Below, piece by piece: positions 34,176 to 43,518 of a DNA stretch of 64,000 nucleotides; positions within the stretch are counted from its first letter, which is position 1; each line of letters begins with the position of its first letter. Where the stretch lies: the NCBI GenBank assembly GCA_025359045.1, contig JANYHN010000021.1, positions 1 to 64,000 on the forward strand, given 5' to 3'. The DNA is from Hyphomicrobiales bacterium. GTDB taxonomy: Bacteria > Pseudomonadota > Alphaproteobacteria > Rhizobiales > Aestuariivirgaceae. The notes below the pieces were generated by a model. The model made no database searches. It was not told where the DNA came from and saw nothing but the letters and a program-made list of their open reading frames with translations. The translations under genes were made by a program, and so were the position numbers.

Positions 34176-34526
34176 TCAAAGCCTTTCAGAAGTCGCTGAA
34201 ACCAAATCAGCCAAGCGCTCAAGATACAATGAACCACCTACTGTGCGCTGGATCAGAACATTGCGTTTGTCTTCTTCGTCACGCCGCCGTGACACCAATC
34301 CCAATTTACCCATTGCATCAAGCGCACGCGTAATGACTGGTTTTGAAACATGTAATTTCGCAGCCAGTCCACGCACAGTGTGTGGCGGCGGCTCCAAATA
34401 AATCGAAAGTAAAATCGTCATCTGGCGCACCGATAAATCAGGCTCGTCATCCTTAACTTGTGTTAGCCCCACATCATGCCAGAGATGCAAAGCCTGCGCG
34501 GTCGAAAGCGGGTAGGGCATAGACAC
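34176..34526 (-). CDS. MarR-family transcriptional regulator
   Basis: A 116-residue protein, slightly short for the family. The winged helix-turn-helix is HTVRGLAAKLHVSKPVITRALDAM (about residues 48-71 in pieces), and the wing is GLVSRRRDEEDKRNVLI. It lies between the aminopeptidase and peptidase genes in one leftward operon and probably controls it, but the ligand is unknown. The next gene starts directly at its stop codon. Confidence 0.85.
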   Translation of the reverse strand: MSMPYPLSTAQALHLWHDVGLTQVKDDEPDLSVRQMTILLSIYLEPPPHTVRGLAAKLHVSKPVITRALDAMGKLGLVSRRRDEEDKRNVLIQRTVGGSLYLERLADLVSATSERL

Positions 34527-34583
34527 CTCTTACAAACGTTTCGGAACCGTTTCATTCTCGCGCAAGGCACGCCGTAACGCAAG

Positions 34584-35966
34584 TTATTTTCCGTAACACT
34601 CACGAATCAACGCAAACAGCGCCCGCATGCCCTGTGCCTCGCCGCCCTTGGGCCGACCAGCTTTGGGGTTAGGAACCCACCCATAAATATCAAAATGAAC
34701 GTAAGCTTTTGCCTTCTCAACAAAGCGTTTGAGAAATAAAGCTGCGGTGATTGAACCCGCAAATCCGCCAGCCCCCGCATTATTCAAATCTGCAATCGGC
34801 GTTTCAATCATGCTGTAATACGGTTTCCAAAGGGGCAGTTGCCATAACGGATCATTTTCAGCATTTGCATGTTTTGCCAGACCAGTGGCAACTGCGGCAT
34901 CATCAGTATAGAAGGGTGGAAGATCAGGCCCCAAAGCCACACGCGCAGCACCCGTGAGTGTTGCCATATCAATCAACAGATCAGGCGACTCCTCATCTGC
35001 CAAGGCAAGCGCCTCGCATAAAATCAACCGCCCTTCCGCATCTGTGTTGCCAATTTCAACCGTCAGACCTTTACGCGTTCTAAAAACATCGCTCGACCTG
35101 AAGGCCTCACCTGCAATGGAATTTTCAACGGCAGGGATCAATACCCGGAGCCGAATCGGAAGCTTGGCTTTCATAATCAGTTTAGCCAGCCCCAAAACAT
35201 TGGCTGCGCCACCCATATCTTTCTTCATCAAGATCATGCCTGACGATGGCTTAATGTCGAGGCCGCCGGTGTCATAACAAACGCCCTTGCCAACAAGCGT
35301 TACCTTTGGTGCATTGGTCTTCCCCCACGAAAAATCAATCAACCGAGGTGCCCGCGCGCTGGCTGCTCCTACCACATGAATGAGCGGAAATTCTTTTGCC
35401 AACACTTTGCCACGAACAACTTTGATCGCGGCTTTAAACTTTTTGGCTAACTTCTGTGCTTCTGCCTCAAGCTCGTCTGGCCCAAACAAATTTGCAGGCG
35501 TATTGATCATATCGCGTACCCAAAAACTGGCATTGGCTGCTTCAATTACAGCTGCAAGGTCAACTTTGCCTGGGCATTCCAGAGTAACAGCCCTCGCGTC
35601 AACCTTGCGAAATGGGTCGTATTTATAAAGTTCCAAACACCAGCCCAGCGTTACCAGATGCGCCTCCCTAATTGGCCCCTGAAACCGATAATGTCCGAGC
35701 GGCAATTTGCTGGCCAAGCTTCCAAGAGCAAAGGGATCGGCATCGGCAGCTGGAGCACCGACCCAAATTTCTGAAGTTTCGCCACTTTCATTCGAAATTA
35801 AAGCTAGGCTGAGCGCCGAAGCCTCGAATCCTTGACCGTGAACCAATGCCTTAATGCGTGGCAAAGCAGTTTTGAGTTTTGAGGATAGTTCTATCTTGTT
35901 CAGAATCAGCAAATTCACCGCAGCAGCCTGACCTGAGGGCAAAATGATTTGGGCAGCATCGCGCAT
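34584..35966 (-). CDS. M17 family leucyl aminopeptidase
   Basis: A 460-residue metallo-aminopeptidase of the PepA/LAP family. The active-site blocks are VGKGVCYDTGGLDIKPS, MKKDMGGAANVLG (catalytic Lys and metal Asp) and the family signature NTDAEGRLILCEAL. The amino domain is divergent, as in the broad-specificity alphaproteobacterial subgroup. It releases amino-terminal residues from peptides in the cytoplasm. It heads the operon with the MarR regulator and the NlpC/P60 peptidase, suggesting a peptide or muropeptide breakdown unit. Confidence 0.92.
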   Translation of the reverse strand: MRDAAQIILPSGQAAAVNLLILNKIELSSKLKTALPRIKALVHGQGFEASALSLALISNESGETSEIWVGAPAADADPFALGSLASKLPLGHYRFQGPIREAHLVTLGWCLELYKYDPFRKVDARAVTLECPGKVDLAAVIEAANASFWVRDMINTPANLFGPDELEAEAQKLAKKFKAAIKVVRGKVLAKEFPLIHVVGAASARAPRLIDFSWGKTNAPKVTLVGKGVCYDTGGLDIKPSSGMILMKKDMGGAANVLGLAKLIMKAKLPIRLRVLIPAVENSIAGEAFRSSDVFRTRKGLTVEIGNTDAEGRLILCEALALADEESPDLLIDMATLTGAARVALGPDLPPFYTDDAAVATGLAKHANAENDPLWQLPLWKPYYSMIETPIADLNNAGAGGFAGSITAALFLKRFVEKAKAYVHFDIYGWVPNPKAGRPKGGEAQGMRALFALIRECYGK

Positions 35967-36071
35967 AGTGGATCCTCGAATTTTGACTGATTTCCTTATG
36001 GTTAATCGTTTATTGACGAAAAAGCATCATGCTCGGTCATAATCTTGAAAATTATGTAGTCGGAGTGTGAC

Positions 36072-36890
36072 ATGCCAACCCTTATCGCCATCGCCAAAAT
36101 TCGGATTGCGCCGTCCGCTTTGGTGCTTGTTGCCGTATTGGGCTTAGCAGCGTGCCAAACCAAAAATGCAGCGCTAGATACTGATCCAATGACGACGGGT
36201 AGTGTGGGCACTGCGGCTCCAGCAGGAACGGAAGCCGTGGGTTCATTTAAACGCACTCAGGAACTGGGCCAACGATGGAGCGCCAATCAAGGAAATGTCG
36301 CCGTAGGCCTCGATTATGCGGCAAATTTACAGCAAATGGGTCAGACCGAACAGCAAATTGAAGTGCTAAAATCAATTGCAGTGGCCCATCCAAATGATGG
36401 CCCTTTACAATCAAAACTCGGCAAGCAACTTTTGACCGCAGGCCGCGCAGGCGAGGCCACGACGATGCTTGAACGTGCTGCCGCTCAGCCTGGCGTGGAT
36501 TGGCAAACATTATCCGCCTTGGGTTCGGCCTATGACCAGCAGGGCAACTACTCCCAAGCCCGCGCCAAATATCAACAAGCACTGATCTTAAAGCCCAACC
36601 AGCTTTCAGTCGAAAACAATATGGCTATGTCTTACGCACTCGAAGGTAAGCTCCCGGATGCCGAAAAGCTCCTGCGCAGCGCCATGACCCAACCCGGCGT
36701 TGACGCCCAACCGCGCGTACGCCAAAACTTGGCTCTCGTCGTTGGCCTTCAAGGCCGCTTTGATGAGGCCCGCCAAATCGCCAGTGCTGATCTGCCACCA
36801 GATCAGGTTGAGGCCAATCTCAACTATCTCCAACAGATGCTCGCTCAGCCAAACACGTGGCAGCAATTGAAGAAGCAAGATCAAGGCTAA
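36072..36890 (+). CDS. TadD-like tetratricopeptide-repeat lipoprotein
   Basis: A 272-residue protein. The signal segment ends in LGLAAC, a good lipobox with the cysteine near residue 34, so it is probably a lipoprotein. A low-complexity linker (TTGSVGTAAPAGTEA) is followed by TPR repeats from about residue 70 to 240, with the pattern LGSAYDQQGNYSQARAKYQQAL. This matches TadD of the Flp/Tad pilus system. No other tad gene is adjacent. A TadG-like gene is 5.7 kb upstream, on the same strand. Confidence 0.8.
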   Translation: MPTLIAIAKIRIAPSALVLVAVLGLAACQTKNAALDTDPMTTGSVGTAAPAGTEAVGSFKRTQELGQRWSANQGNVAVGLDYAANLQQMGQTEQQIEVLKSIAVAHPNDGPLQSKLGKQLLTAGRAGEATTMLERAAAQPGVDWQTLSALGSAYDQQGNYSQARAKYQQALILKPNQLSVENNMAMSYALEGKLPDAEKLLRSAMTQPGVDAQPRVRQNLALVVGLQGRFDEARQIASADLPPDQVEANLNYLQQMLAQPNTWQQLKKQDQG

Positions 36891-36918
36891 AAGGATGGCA
36901 TTCTAACGGCGACCATTT

Positions 36919-38319
36919 TCACGCGTCTGCTTTCTTAATTTTCTTAAACGCCTCTAAAGCTCTGTCCCTTGCCACTGCATGATCAACAATACGCTTGGTA
37001 TAAGCTTTGGGTGGCACGGCCATATCCCACGGGTGGTGGATAAATTCAGCGTCTACGCCTCGAAGTTCCGGCACCCATTTTTTCACATATGCACCCTCAG
37101 GGTCAAACTTCTCGCCCTGCAGCATGGGGTTGAAGATACGGTAATAAGGCGAGGCATCAGCGCCACAACCTGCCACCCACTGCCAGCTTGCAGAATTTGA
37201 ACCAATGTCAGCATCAACCAGCGTGTTCCAAAACCAGCGTTCACCGTCTTGCCAAGGGATCAATAAATCCTTGATCAAAAACGATGCCACAATCATCCGC
37301 ACCCGGTTATGCATGATGCCCGTGTGCCAAAGCTCACGCATACCTGCATCAACGATGGGATAACCCGTCTGCCCTTTTTGCCAAAGTTTCAAGGCTTCGG
37401 GGTTTTCCGCCCACGGAAAATCGGCGTATTCAGCCTTGAAGGGTTGATCAGGAAAATGTGGAAAATGATAAAGCAGATGATAAGAAAATTCGCGCCACAG
37501 AACTTCCTTCAAAAACTTCTCACCGCCGCGATCAAGCGCGCCACCGGCCTTGGCCATAACGCTGCGCGTGGCATGCCAGATCTGATAGGGCGAGATTTCG
37601 CCAAAATGCAGATAAGCAGAAAGACGTGACGTAAATGGTTTGTCCGGCCGGTCGCGGCCTTCCGCATAATCAACTAAACCATCATCCAAAAATTGATATA
37701 GCAAAGCGTGGGCGTTTTCTTCGCCTGGCTTCCAACTATCAGAAAGGCCACTCGACCAATCTGGTTTGGTCGGCAGCAAATTCAAATCCGCCAGTTGATC
37801 ACTTTTGCGGGTTGGATAAACCTCAAAGCGGGGAACAGGTTTCAAGGCGCGTGGCTCGCCCAGAGCAAAACAAGCCCGCGCATAAGGAGAGTAAACCTTA
37901 TAGGGCTCGCCTGATCCGTTGCGTACAGATTCAGGCTCATGCAATAAAAAACCGCCATGGCGATGACATGATGCGCCAGCCTTATCGCAAACATCTTTGA
38001 CGCGCTGTTCCAAAGCGGGAGACCACGGCGCATAATCGCGCGTGAAATGCACCGCACTGGCTTTTGTTTCTGTAATCAAGTCGTCAAGCACCACATCCGC
38101 ACGCCCACGACGAAAAACAAGGGGAATCTTCACACTCAAATTTTCAAGGCTTTTATGCAGCCACCATCGCGAGGCCGCCCCGATTTTCCACGACCCTGGC
38201 GTTTCATCATCCAATATATATATGGGAATGATTGGCCCTTTGGCGGCCCCAGCACAAAGCGCAGCGTGGTCGCTGATGCGCAAATCTTGTCGAAACCAGA
38301 TGATGGTAGGCTGGGTCAT
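36919..38319 (-). CDS. phr: Deoxyribodipyrimidine photolyase (class I CPD type)
   Basis: A 466-residue photolyase that uses blue light to split cyclobutane pyrimidine dimers. The amino domain starts TIIWFRQDLRISDHAAL. The FAD domain has WREFSYHLLYHFPHFPD, GYPIVDAGMRELWHTG, MHNRVRMIVASFLIKD and NSASWQWVAGCGADASPYYRIFNP, all canonical. The antenna cofactor cannot be deduced with confidence. The start at 38319 (MTQPT) leaves a 35-bp divergent gap to a second photolyase gene. The palindrome there may control both. Confidence 0.94.
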   Translation of the reverse strand: MTQPTIIWFRQDLRISDHAALCAGAAKGPIIPIYILDDETPGSWKIGAASRWWLHKSLENLSVKIPLVFRRGRADVVLDDLITETKASAVHFTRDYAPWSPALEQRVKDVCDKAGASCHRHGGFLLHEPESVRNGSGEPYKVYSPYARACFALGEPRALKPVPRFEVYPTRKSDQLADLNLLPTKPDWSSGLSDSWKPGEENAHALLYQFLDDGLVDYAEGRDRPDKPFTSRLSAYLHFGEISPYQIWHATRSVMAKAGGALDRGGEKFLKEVLWREFSYHLLYHFPHFPDQPFKAEYADFPWAENPEALKLWQKGQTGYPIVDAGMRELWHTGIMHNRVRMIVASFLIKDLLIPWQDGERWFWNTLVDADIGSNSASWQWVAGCGADASPYYRIFNPMLQGEKFDPEGAYVKKWVPELRGVDAEFIHHPWDMAVPPKAYTKRIVDHAVARDRALEAFKKIKKADA

Positions 38320-38341
38320 GAAATCTCTTTTTAATTCATAA

Positions 38342-38351
38342 ACGTATACGT
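38342..38351. promoter_or_regulatory. Palindrome in the divergent photolyase promoter gap
   Basis: ACGTATACGT is a perfect 10-bp palindrome, 3 bp before the ATG of the Fe-S photolyase gene and 22 bp before the CPD photolyase start. Its place in a 35-bp gap between two light-repair genes makes it a candidate shared operator. It would also overlap the ribosome-binding region of the rightward gene. No regulator is identified. Confidence 0.35.
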
Positions 38352-38354
38352 AGT

Positions 38355-39881
38355 ATGGCAAATACAGATCAATCGTTAGTCGTGATTTTAGGCGATCAGC
38401 TTTCGCAAAACATATCTTCGTTGCGGAATGCAGATAAAACTTGCGACATCATATTTATGGCCGAAGTAATGGCCGAAGCAACCTATGTGCGCCACCACAA
38501 AAAGAAAATTGCCTTGGTATTTTCAGCCATGCGTCACTTTGCCGAGGAACTTCATACACTTGGCTGGCAGGTCGATTATGTGAAGCTGGGCGACGAAGGC
38601 AATACAGGCTCATTGAAAAGCGAAATCAAGCGTGCGCAAGCCCGCCACAACATCACGAATGTGTTAATAACTGAAGCAGCCGAATGGCGCCTACAGCAAG
38701 AGCTTTCTATTTTTAGTCCAATCGAAGACACGCGCTTTATCTGCTCTCACGCCGCGTTTCGGAGTTGGGCGACCGACCGCAAGCAATTGCGCATGGAATT
38801 CTTCTACCGCGACATGCGCCGTGCCACCGGACTATTGATGAACGGCGATGAACCCGAAGGTGGAAAATGGAATTTTGATTCTGAAAATCGAAAGCCAGCC
38901 AAATCGGATTTCTTTACACCGCAACCGCCGCATTTTCAGCCTGACCAGATCACCCAAGATGTGATTGACCTAGTCAAACAAAATTTCCCAAACAATTTTG
39001 GCGATCTCGAACCCTTTTGGTTTGCTGTCACGGCATCACAAGCAGAGCAAGCGCTTGAACATTTCTTGAAATATAAACTCGCCCAGTTTGGTGAAACTCA
39101 AGATGCGATGGTTGAAGGCGAATACTTCATGCATCATTGCATCTTGTCCCCCTATATCAATATTGGATTGCTAGATCCACTTGATGTCTGTCGCAGAGCT
39201 GAGGCATGTTACAAAAATGGAACCGCCCCCATCGAAGCAGTCGAAGGTTTCATCCGCCAGATCATCGGATGGCGTGAATACATCCGCGGCATCTACCAAT
39301 TGAAAATGCCAGATTATGTGAACGTGAACGCACTGAACGCCACAAGGCCATTACCCGATTTTTATTGGACGGGTGACACAAAAATGAACTGTGTGGCGCA
39401 AGTGGTTAAACAAACCAAACAGGAAGCTTATGCCCATCACATTCAAAGGCTGATGATCACCGGGAATTTCGCGTTGATTGCAGGGCTTCACCCGCAACAG
39501 GTGCATGATTGGTATTTGAGCGTTTATGCCGATGCCTATGAATGGGTAGAACTGCCCAACACCATCGGCATGTCACTTCATGCAGATGGCGGAATGCTGG
39601 CGTCAAAACCATATGCCGCCTCAGGCAACTACATCAATAAAATGTCCAACTATTGTAAGGGCTGCGGCTTTGAGGTGAAGAAAAGAATCGGTGACGACGC
39701 CTGCCCATTCAACGCACTCTATTGGGATTTCATCTCAAGGCATAAAGAGAGATTTTCAAAAAACCCACGCATGTCACAGACCTGTTTTACGTTTAATAAA
39801 TTCAGCGATGCCGATAAAGCTGCAATTGAAAAACAAGCGAAGGGCTTTTTGAATGGCCTTGTCAGTTCAGGCGCGTACTAA
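38355..39881 (+). CDS. phrB: Iron-sulfur (6-4) photolyase / bacterial cryptochrome (FeS-BCP)
   Basis: A 508-residue member of the FeS-BCP/CryPro group, whose prototype Agrobacterium PhrB repairs (6-4) photoproducts. The opening LVVILGDQLSQNISSL is typical. The four iron-sulfur cysteines are present: C346 (MNCVAQVV), C434 and C437 (YCKGCGF), and C450 (DDACPFN), with the same C-x2-C-x12-C spacing as the prototype. The histidine pair and NF block is AHHIQRLMITGNFALIAG. It should bind FAD, a 4Fe-4S cluster and a lumazine-type antenna. It is divergent from the CPD photolyase, giving the cell both repair activities. The 3' end overlaps the convergent transporter gene by 20 bp. Confidence 0.93.
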   Translation: MANTDQSLVVILGDQLSQNISSLRNADKTCDIIFMAEVMAEATYVRHHKKKIALVFSAMRHFAEELHTLGWQVDYVKLGDEGNTGSLKSEIKRAQARHNITNVLITEAAEWRLQQELSIFSPIEDTRFICSHAAFRSWATDRKQLRMEFFYRDMRRATGLLMNGDEPEGGKWNFDSENRKPAKSDFFTPQPPHFQPDQITQDVIDLVKQNFPNNFGDLEPFWFAVTASQAEQALEHFLKYKLAQFGETQDAMVEGEYFMHHCILSPYINIGLLDPLDVCRRAEACYKNGTAPIEAVEGFIRQIIGWREYIRGIYQLKMPDYVNVNALNATRPLPDFYWTGDTKMNCVAQVVKQTKQEAYAHHIQRLMITGNFALIAGLHPQQVHDWYLSVYADAYEWVELPNTIGMSLHADGGMLASKPYAASGNYINKMSNYCKGCGFEVKKRIGDDACPFNALYWDFISRHKERFSKNPRMSQTCFTFNKFSDADKAAIEKQAKGFLNGLVSSGAY

Positions 39882-41502
39882 CCTTCCGCTTATCCAGCAG
39901 CTTCGTCAGCCAATCCGGATCCATCTCAGGCACAGACGATAGCAACAATTCCGTATAAGCCGGATAAGGCGGGTTCAAGACTTTGGATTTCAAACCTTGT
40001 TGCACAACCTTGCCCTTGTTCATCACCACAATCTCGTCGGCAATTGCGCGCACCGTTGCAATGTCGTGGGTGATGAAAAGATAAGTCACATTGGTGTCGC
40101 GCTGCAATTTCATCAGCAGCTGCAAAATCCCCTCTTGCACAATTTGGTCCAGTGCTGATGTCACCTCATCGCAGATGATCACATCAGGCTCAGCCGCCAA
40201 GGCCCGTGCAATAGAAATCCGCTGCTTCTGCCCGCCCGACATTTCCGATGGATAGCGATCAATAAAGCTTTCATCGAGCTCAATTGATTCAAGCAGCTTC
40301 ACAACCCGCTTGTCATTATCTGCACCTTTAAGGCCGAGATAAAATTCAAGCGGCCGACCAATGATATCGCGCACGGTTTGACGTGGATTAAGCGCCGTAT
40401 CCGCCGACTGGTAAATCATCTGAATGCGCCGCAATTGATCACGGTCGCGGTCTTTCAGTTTTGTGGTGAGCACCTTGCCGTTGAAAGAAATTGTGCCTTT
40501 GCTAATCGGCAGCAATCCCGTGATCGCCCGCGCCAAAGTCGATTTTCCAGAACCAGATTCACCCACCACAGCCACCGTGCGTCCGCGAGGCACGCTCACC
40601 GTCACATCATCCAAAACTTTAACGCCATTGCCGTAGCTGGCATCAACATTTTGAATCTGAAGAACGATATCCGCACCTTGCGATTCCGGTTTAACCAGCT
40701 TGCGCACCGCCCAAAGAGATTTGGTGTAATCCTGCGTTGGCTCTTTCAGCATGGCGCGCGTCGGCGCCTCTTCAACCAGATTGCCATGACGCAGCACCAT
40801 AATCCGGTGCGCCATTTGTGCAACCACTGCTAGATCATGGGTGATATAAATCGCCGCAGTATTGAATTGTTCTACAATATTGCGCATCGCTGCCAGCACT
40901 TCAACTTGCGTGGTCACATCGAGTGCAGTTGTTGGCTCATCAAAAATAATCAGGTCAGGTCTGCATGACATGGCCATCGCCGTCATGGCGCGTTGCAATT
41001 GGCCGCCAGAAACTTGGTGCGGATACCGCGCACCTATGGTGTTTGGATTAGGGAGTTGCAGACGGCCATAAAGGTCACGCGCATCGGCTTCGGCCTTATC
41101 GCGCTCCATTACGCCATGATTAATTGCCGTCTCAACCGTCTGCTCAATAATCCGGTGCGCAGGGTTAAACCCAGCCGCAGCACTTTGCGCTACATAAGCG
41201 ATGCGTGATCCCCAAAGGGCGCGTTTCTCCGCAGCAGTTGCGTTGACCAAATCAATACCGTCAAACGTAATCGAACCAGCTGAAATCCGGCAGCCGGGCC
41301 GCGCAAATCCCATCCCCGCCAAACCAAGCGTGGATTTACCAGCACCCGACTCTCCAATCAGTCCCAACACTTCGCCGCGCTTTAGACTGAGATCAATGCC
41401 CTTAACAATCGGATGCCAAGCATCACCGCTATAGCCCTCAATCTTAAGGCCCTTCATTTCCAAAAGGGCTTCGCCTTTAACGCGCTTGCTCTCACTTTTC
41501 AT
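39862..41502 (-). CDS. Peptide/nickel-type ABC transporter, fused double ATP-binding protein
   Basis: A 546-residue fusion of DppD- and DppF-like ATPases. Domain 1 has Walker A GESGAGKSTL, signature VSGGQLQRAM and Walker B LIIFDEPTTALD. Domain 2 has GESGSGKSTLARA, MSGGQKQRISIARAL and VIICDEVTSALD. Each is followed by the oligopeptide-type C-terminal extension. The start MKSESKR at 41502 overlaps the preceding permease gene by 11 bp. It powers import by the permeases encoded upstream. The substrate is unknown; peptides, opines and glycosides are all possible for this class. Its 3' end overlaps the photolyase gene. Confidence 0.92.
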   Translation of the reverse strand: MKSESKRVKGEALLEMKGLKIEGYSGDAWHPIVKGIDLSLKRGEVLGLIGESGAGKSTLGLAGMGFARPGCRISAGSITFDGIDLVNATAAEKRALWGSRIAYVAQSAAAGFNPAHRIIEQTVETAINHGVMERDKAEADARDLYGRLQLPNPNTIGARYPHQVSGGQLQRAMTAMAMSCRPDLIIFDEPTTALDVTTQVEVLAAMRNIVEQFNTAAIYITHDLAVVAQMAHRIMVLRHGNLVEEAPTRAMLKEPTQDYTKSLWAVRKLVKPESQGADIVLQIQNVDASYGNGVKVLDDVTVSVPRGRTVAVVGESGSGKSTLARAITGLLPISKGTISFNGKVLTTKLKDRDRDQLRRIQMIYQSADTALNPRQTVRDIIGRPLEFYLGLKGADNDKRVVKLLESIELDESFIDRYPSEMSGGQKQRISIARALAAEPDVIICDEVTSALDQIVQEGILQLLMKLQRDTNVTYLFITHDIATVRAIADEIVVMNKGKVVQQGLKSKVLNPPYPAYTELLLSSVPEMDPDWLTKLLDKRKVSTRLN

Positions 41503-42409
41503 CGCGAAGTCCACTTGTCTGATAAAGGAACCAATCAACCACGAAATTCACAGCGACGGTTAAAAGCGCAATTGCACCAGCAGGAATCAGCGGTTGAATG
41601 CGGCCATAGGTGATCAAGGATTTGCTTTCTGCCACCATCGATCCCCAATCTGCAGTAGGCGGTTGAATGCCAACGCCCAGGAATGAAAGGGCAGCAATGG
41701 TGAGAAACACGAAACAAAAGCGCAAACCAAATTCAGCAATCAACGGCGGCAAAATATTCGGAACTACTTCGCGCAAAACAATCCAACCCATGCCTTCGCC
41801 GCGAAGCTTGGCCGCCTCCACATAATCCATTACCACCACATTGAGAGCGGTGTTGCGCGCCAAACGAAAGACGCGCGTTGAATCAAGAAGCGCCAAAATG
41901 AAAATCAAGTTCAGCGGAAAATTGCCCATCAGCTCTGGATATGGATTGCTCTTGCCAAACACCGCCAACAACATGAGCGCAAAAATCAAAACTGGAATAG
42001 ACATCAGCGCATCAACAAACCGACTGATAATCTGGTCGCCCCAGCCTCTTGTGAGCGCTGAATAAACTCCAAGCGTACCGCCAATTGAAAATGAAATCAA
42101 AACTGTAATCAGCGCAATACCAATCGTATTGCGCCCACCATAAAGAACGCGTGAGAACGTATCTCGACCAATTTGATCAGTCCCAAACCAGTTGGCCCAA
42201 CTGATGGGGCCATAAGCGCCTTTGGTTACAATCTCACCTTCTCCGTAAGGTGCCAACCAAGGCGCAAAGAGTGCACAAAAAGCATAGATAAAAATCACAG
42301 TCATGCCGAACCACGCGCTGATCGGCGCTGTCTGCAAAAAACGCCATGTGTTTTCAGACCATGTGCGGCGGGCTTTGATGTTGCGAATGTTGCTGGAAGG
42401 TACGCTCAT
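41492..42409 (-). CDS. Peptide/nickel-type ABC transporter permease (DppC-like)
   Basis: A 305-residue inner-membrane permease. The amino-terminal segment (about residues 35-55) is followed by the binding-protein-dependent transport domain, with five further hydrophobic segments. The EAA loop is EAAKLRGEGMGWIVLREVVPNILPPLI. The block FGTDQIGRDTFSRVLYGGRNTI is typical of DppC/OppC. It overlaps the DppB-like gene by 4 bp (ATGA). Confidence 0.92.
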   Translation of the reverse strand: MSVPSSNIRNIKARRTWSENTWRFLQTAPISAWFGMTVIFIYAFCALFAPWLAPYGEGEIVTKGAYGPISWANWFGTDQIGRDTFSRVLYGGRNTIGIALITVLISFSIGGTLGVYSALTRGWGDQIISRFVDALMSIPVLIFALMLLAVFGKSNPYPELMGNFPLNLIFILALLDSTRVFRLARNTALNVVVMDYVEAAKLRGEGMGWIVLREVVPNILPPLIAEFGLRFCFVFLTIAALSFLGVGIQPPTADWGSMVAESKSLITYGRIQPLIPAGAIALLTVAVNFVVDWFLYQTSGLRDEK

Positions 42410-43380
42410 TTCGGATGCAAGAGCCTTGGGTTGGTGACAATTGAAATGATGTCAGCCAACAAATTGAGCAAAATATAAGTTGCAGCAAATATCAAAGCGC
42501 AAGCCTGAACAACCGGCATATCGCGTGTGGATACTGAATCGACCATCAATTGCCCAATGCCCGGATAGACAAATACGACTTCAACAACCACCACGCCAAC
42601 CACAAGGTAAGCTAAGTTAAAGGCAATAACGGTGGCAATCGGCGCCCATGCATTGGGAAGCGCGTGGCGCAAAATCACTTGTCGTGGAGTGAGCCCCTTG
42701 AGTTGAGCCATTTCGATATAGGGCGCTGATAGCAAGCTTATGACTGAAGCCCTTGTCATGCGCATCATGTGGGCGATGATAACCAGTGTCATCGTCAAGG
42801 CCGGAAGGGCTGCTTTATATATATGCGTTAAAAACGGTGTGTTTGCATCAACTGTGGAAAGAGGTGAGAACCAGTGCAGTTTTGCCGCCAAGAAAAACAC
42901 CAAAACATAGGCCACAAAAAATTCAGGCGATGCAATTGTCGTCAAGGTCACGGCATTCACAAAACGGTCAAACCAGCTATTGCGGTAAAGTGCAGCCAGC
43001 AAGCCGAGCGCCAAGGCCAAAGGCACAGCAACCACAGCTGCCATCGCAGCAAGGAAGAATGTGTTAAAAAGCCGAGGTGCAATAAGTGCAGTCACGGGCC
43101 GCCTTATAGCACCAGCCAAACCAGAGTAAGAGCTTCCAAAATCCCCATGAAACAGAATATTTGTGATCCACTCAAAAAACCGCACATAGGCCGGGCGGTC
43201 TAATCCCAAAGCGTGATTGAAGCTGGCCACAGTTTCAGGTGTAGCGCCTTGGCCCAAAATATTTTGTGCATAACCACCGGGCAAGAATGAGAGCGTTGAA
43301 AAAATAATAATCGCTACTGCTAACAATGTGAGCAGCCCGAACCCCAATCTTTGCAATACCGTTTTTAAAACCGGATGCAT
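42406..43380 (-). CDS. Peptide/nickel-type ABC transporter permease (DppB-like)
   Basis: A 324-residue membrane protein with six hydrophobic segments. LGLDRPAYVRFFEWITNILFHGDFGSS and the EAA-loop segment YIEMAQLKGLTPRQVILRHALPNAWAP are typical of the OppB/DppB family. It forms a heteromeric channel with the DppC-like protein. A terminator-like hairpin lies between this gene and the binding-protein gene upstream. Confidence 0.92.
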   Translation of the reverse strand: MHPVLKTVLQRLGFGLLTLLAVAIIIFSTLSFLPGGYAQNILGQGATPETVASFNHALGLDRPAYVRFFEWITNILFHGDFGSSYSGLAGAIRRPVTALIAPRLFNTFFLAAMAAVVAVPLALALGLLAALYRNSWFDRFVNAVTLTTIASPEFFVAYVLVFFLAAKLHWFSPLSTVDANTPFLTHIYKAALPALTMTLVIIAHMMRMTRASVISLLSAPYIEMAQLKGLTPRQVILRHALPNAWAPIATVIAFNLAYLVVGVVVVEVVFVYPGIGQLMVDSVSTRDMPVVQACALIFAATYILLNLLADIISIVTNPRLLHPK

Positions 43381-43469
43381 AACGACACGTCCCCAATACC
43401 CATTTATTGCCCGCTCTAGCGGCGGCTTTCGAAAACACTAGCAGAGGGGGACATGAATGCAATAAAAAA

Positions 43470-43493
43470 AACCCCGCCTTTTCTGACGGGGTT
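43470..43493 (-). terminator. Attenuating terminator between binding-protein and permease genes
   Basis: AACCCCG (43470-43476) and CGGGGTT (43487-43493) form a 7-bp G/C-rich stem with a 10-nt loop. Read leftward it is followed by a run of T (TTTTTTT). It lies about 25 bp after the binding-protein stop codon and should let only part of transcription continue into the permease genes, giving an excess of binding protein. Confidence 0.75.
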
Positions 43494-43518
43494 CTGCTCG
43501 CAATTAAAAGCGAAAGGC

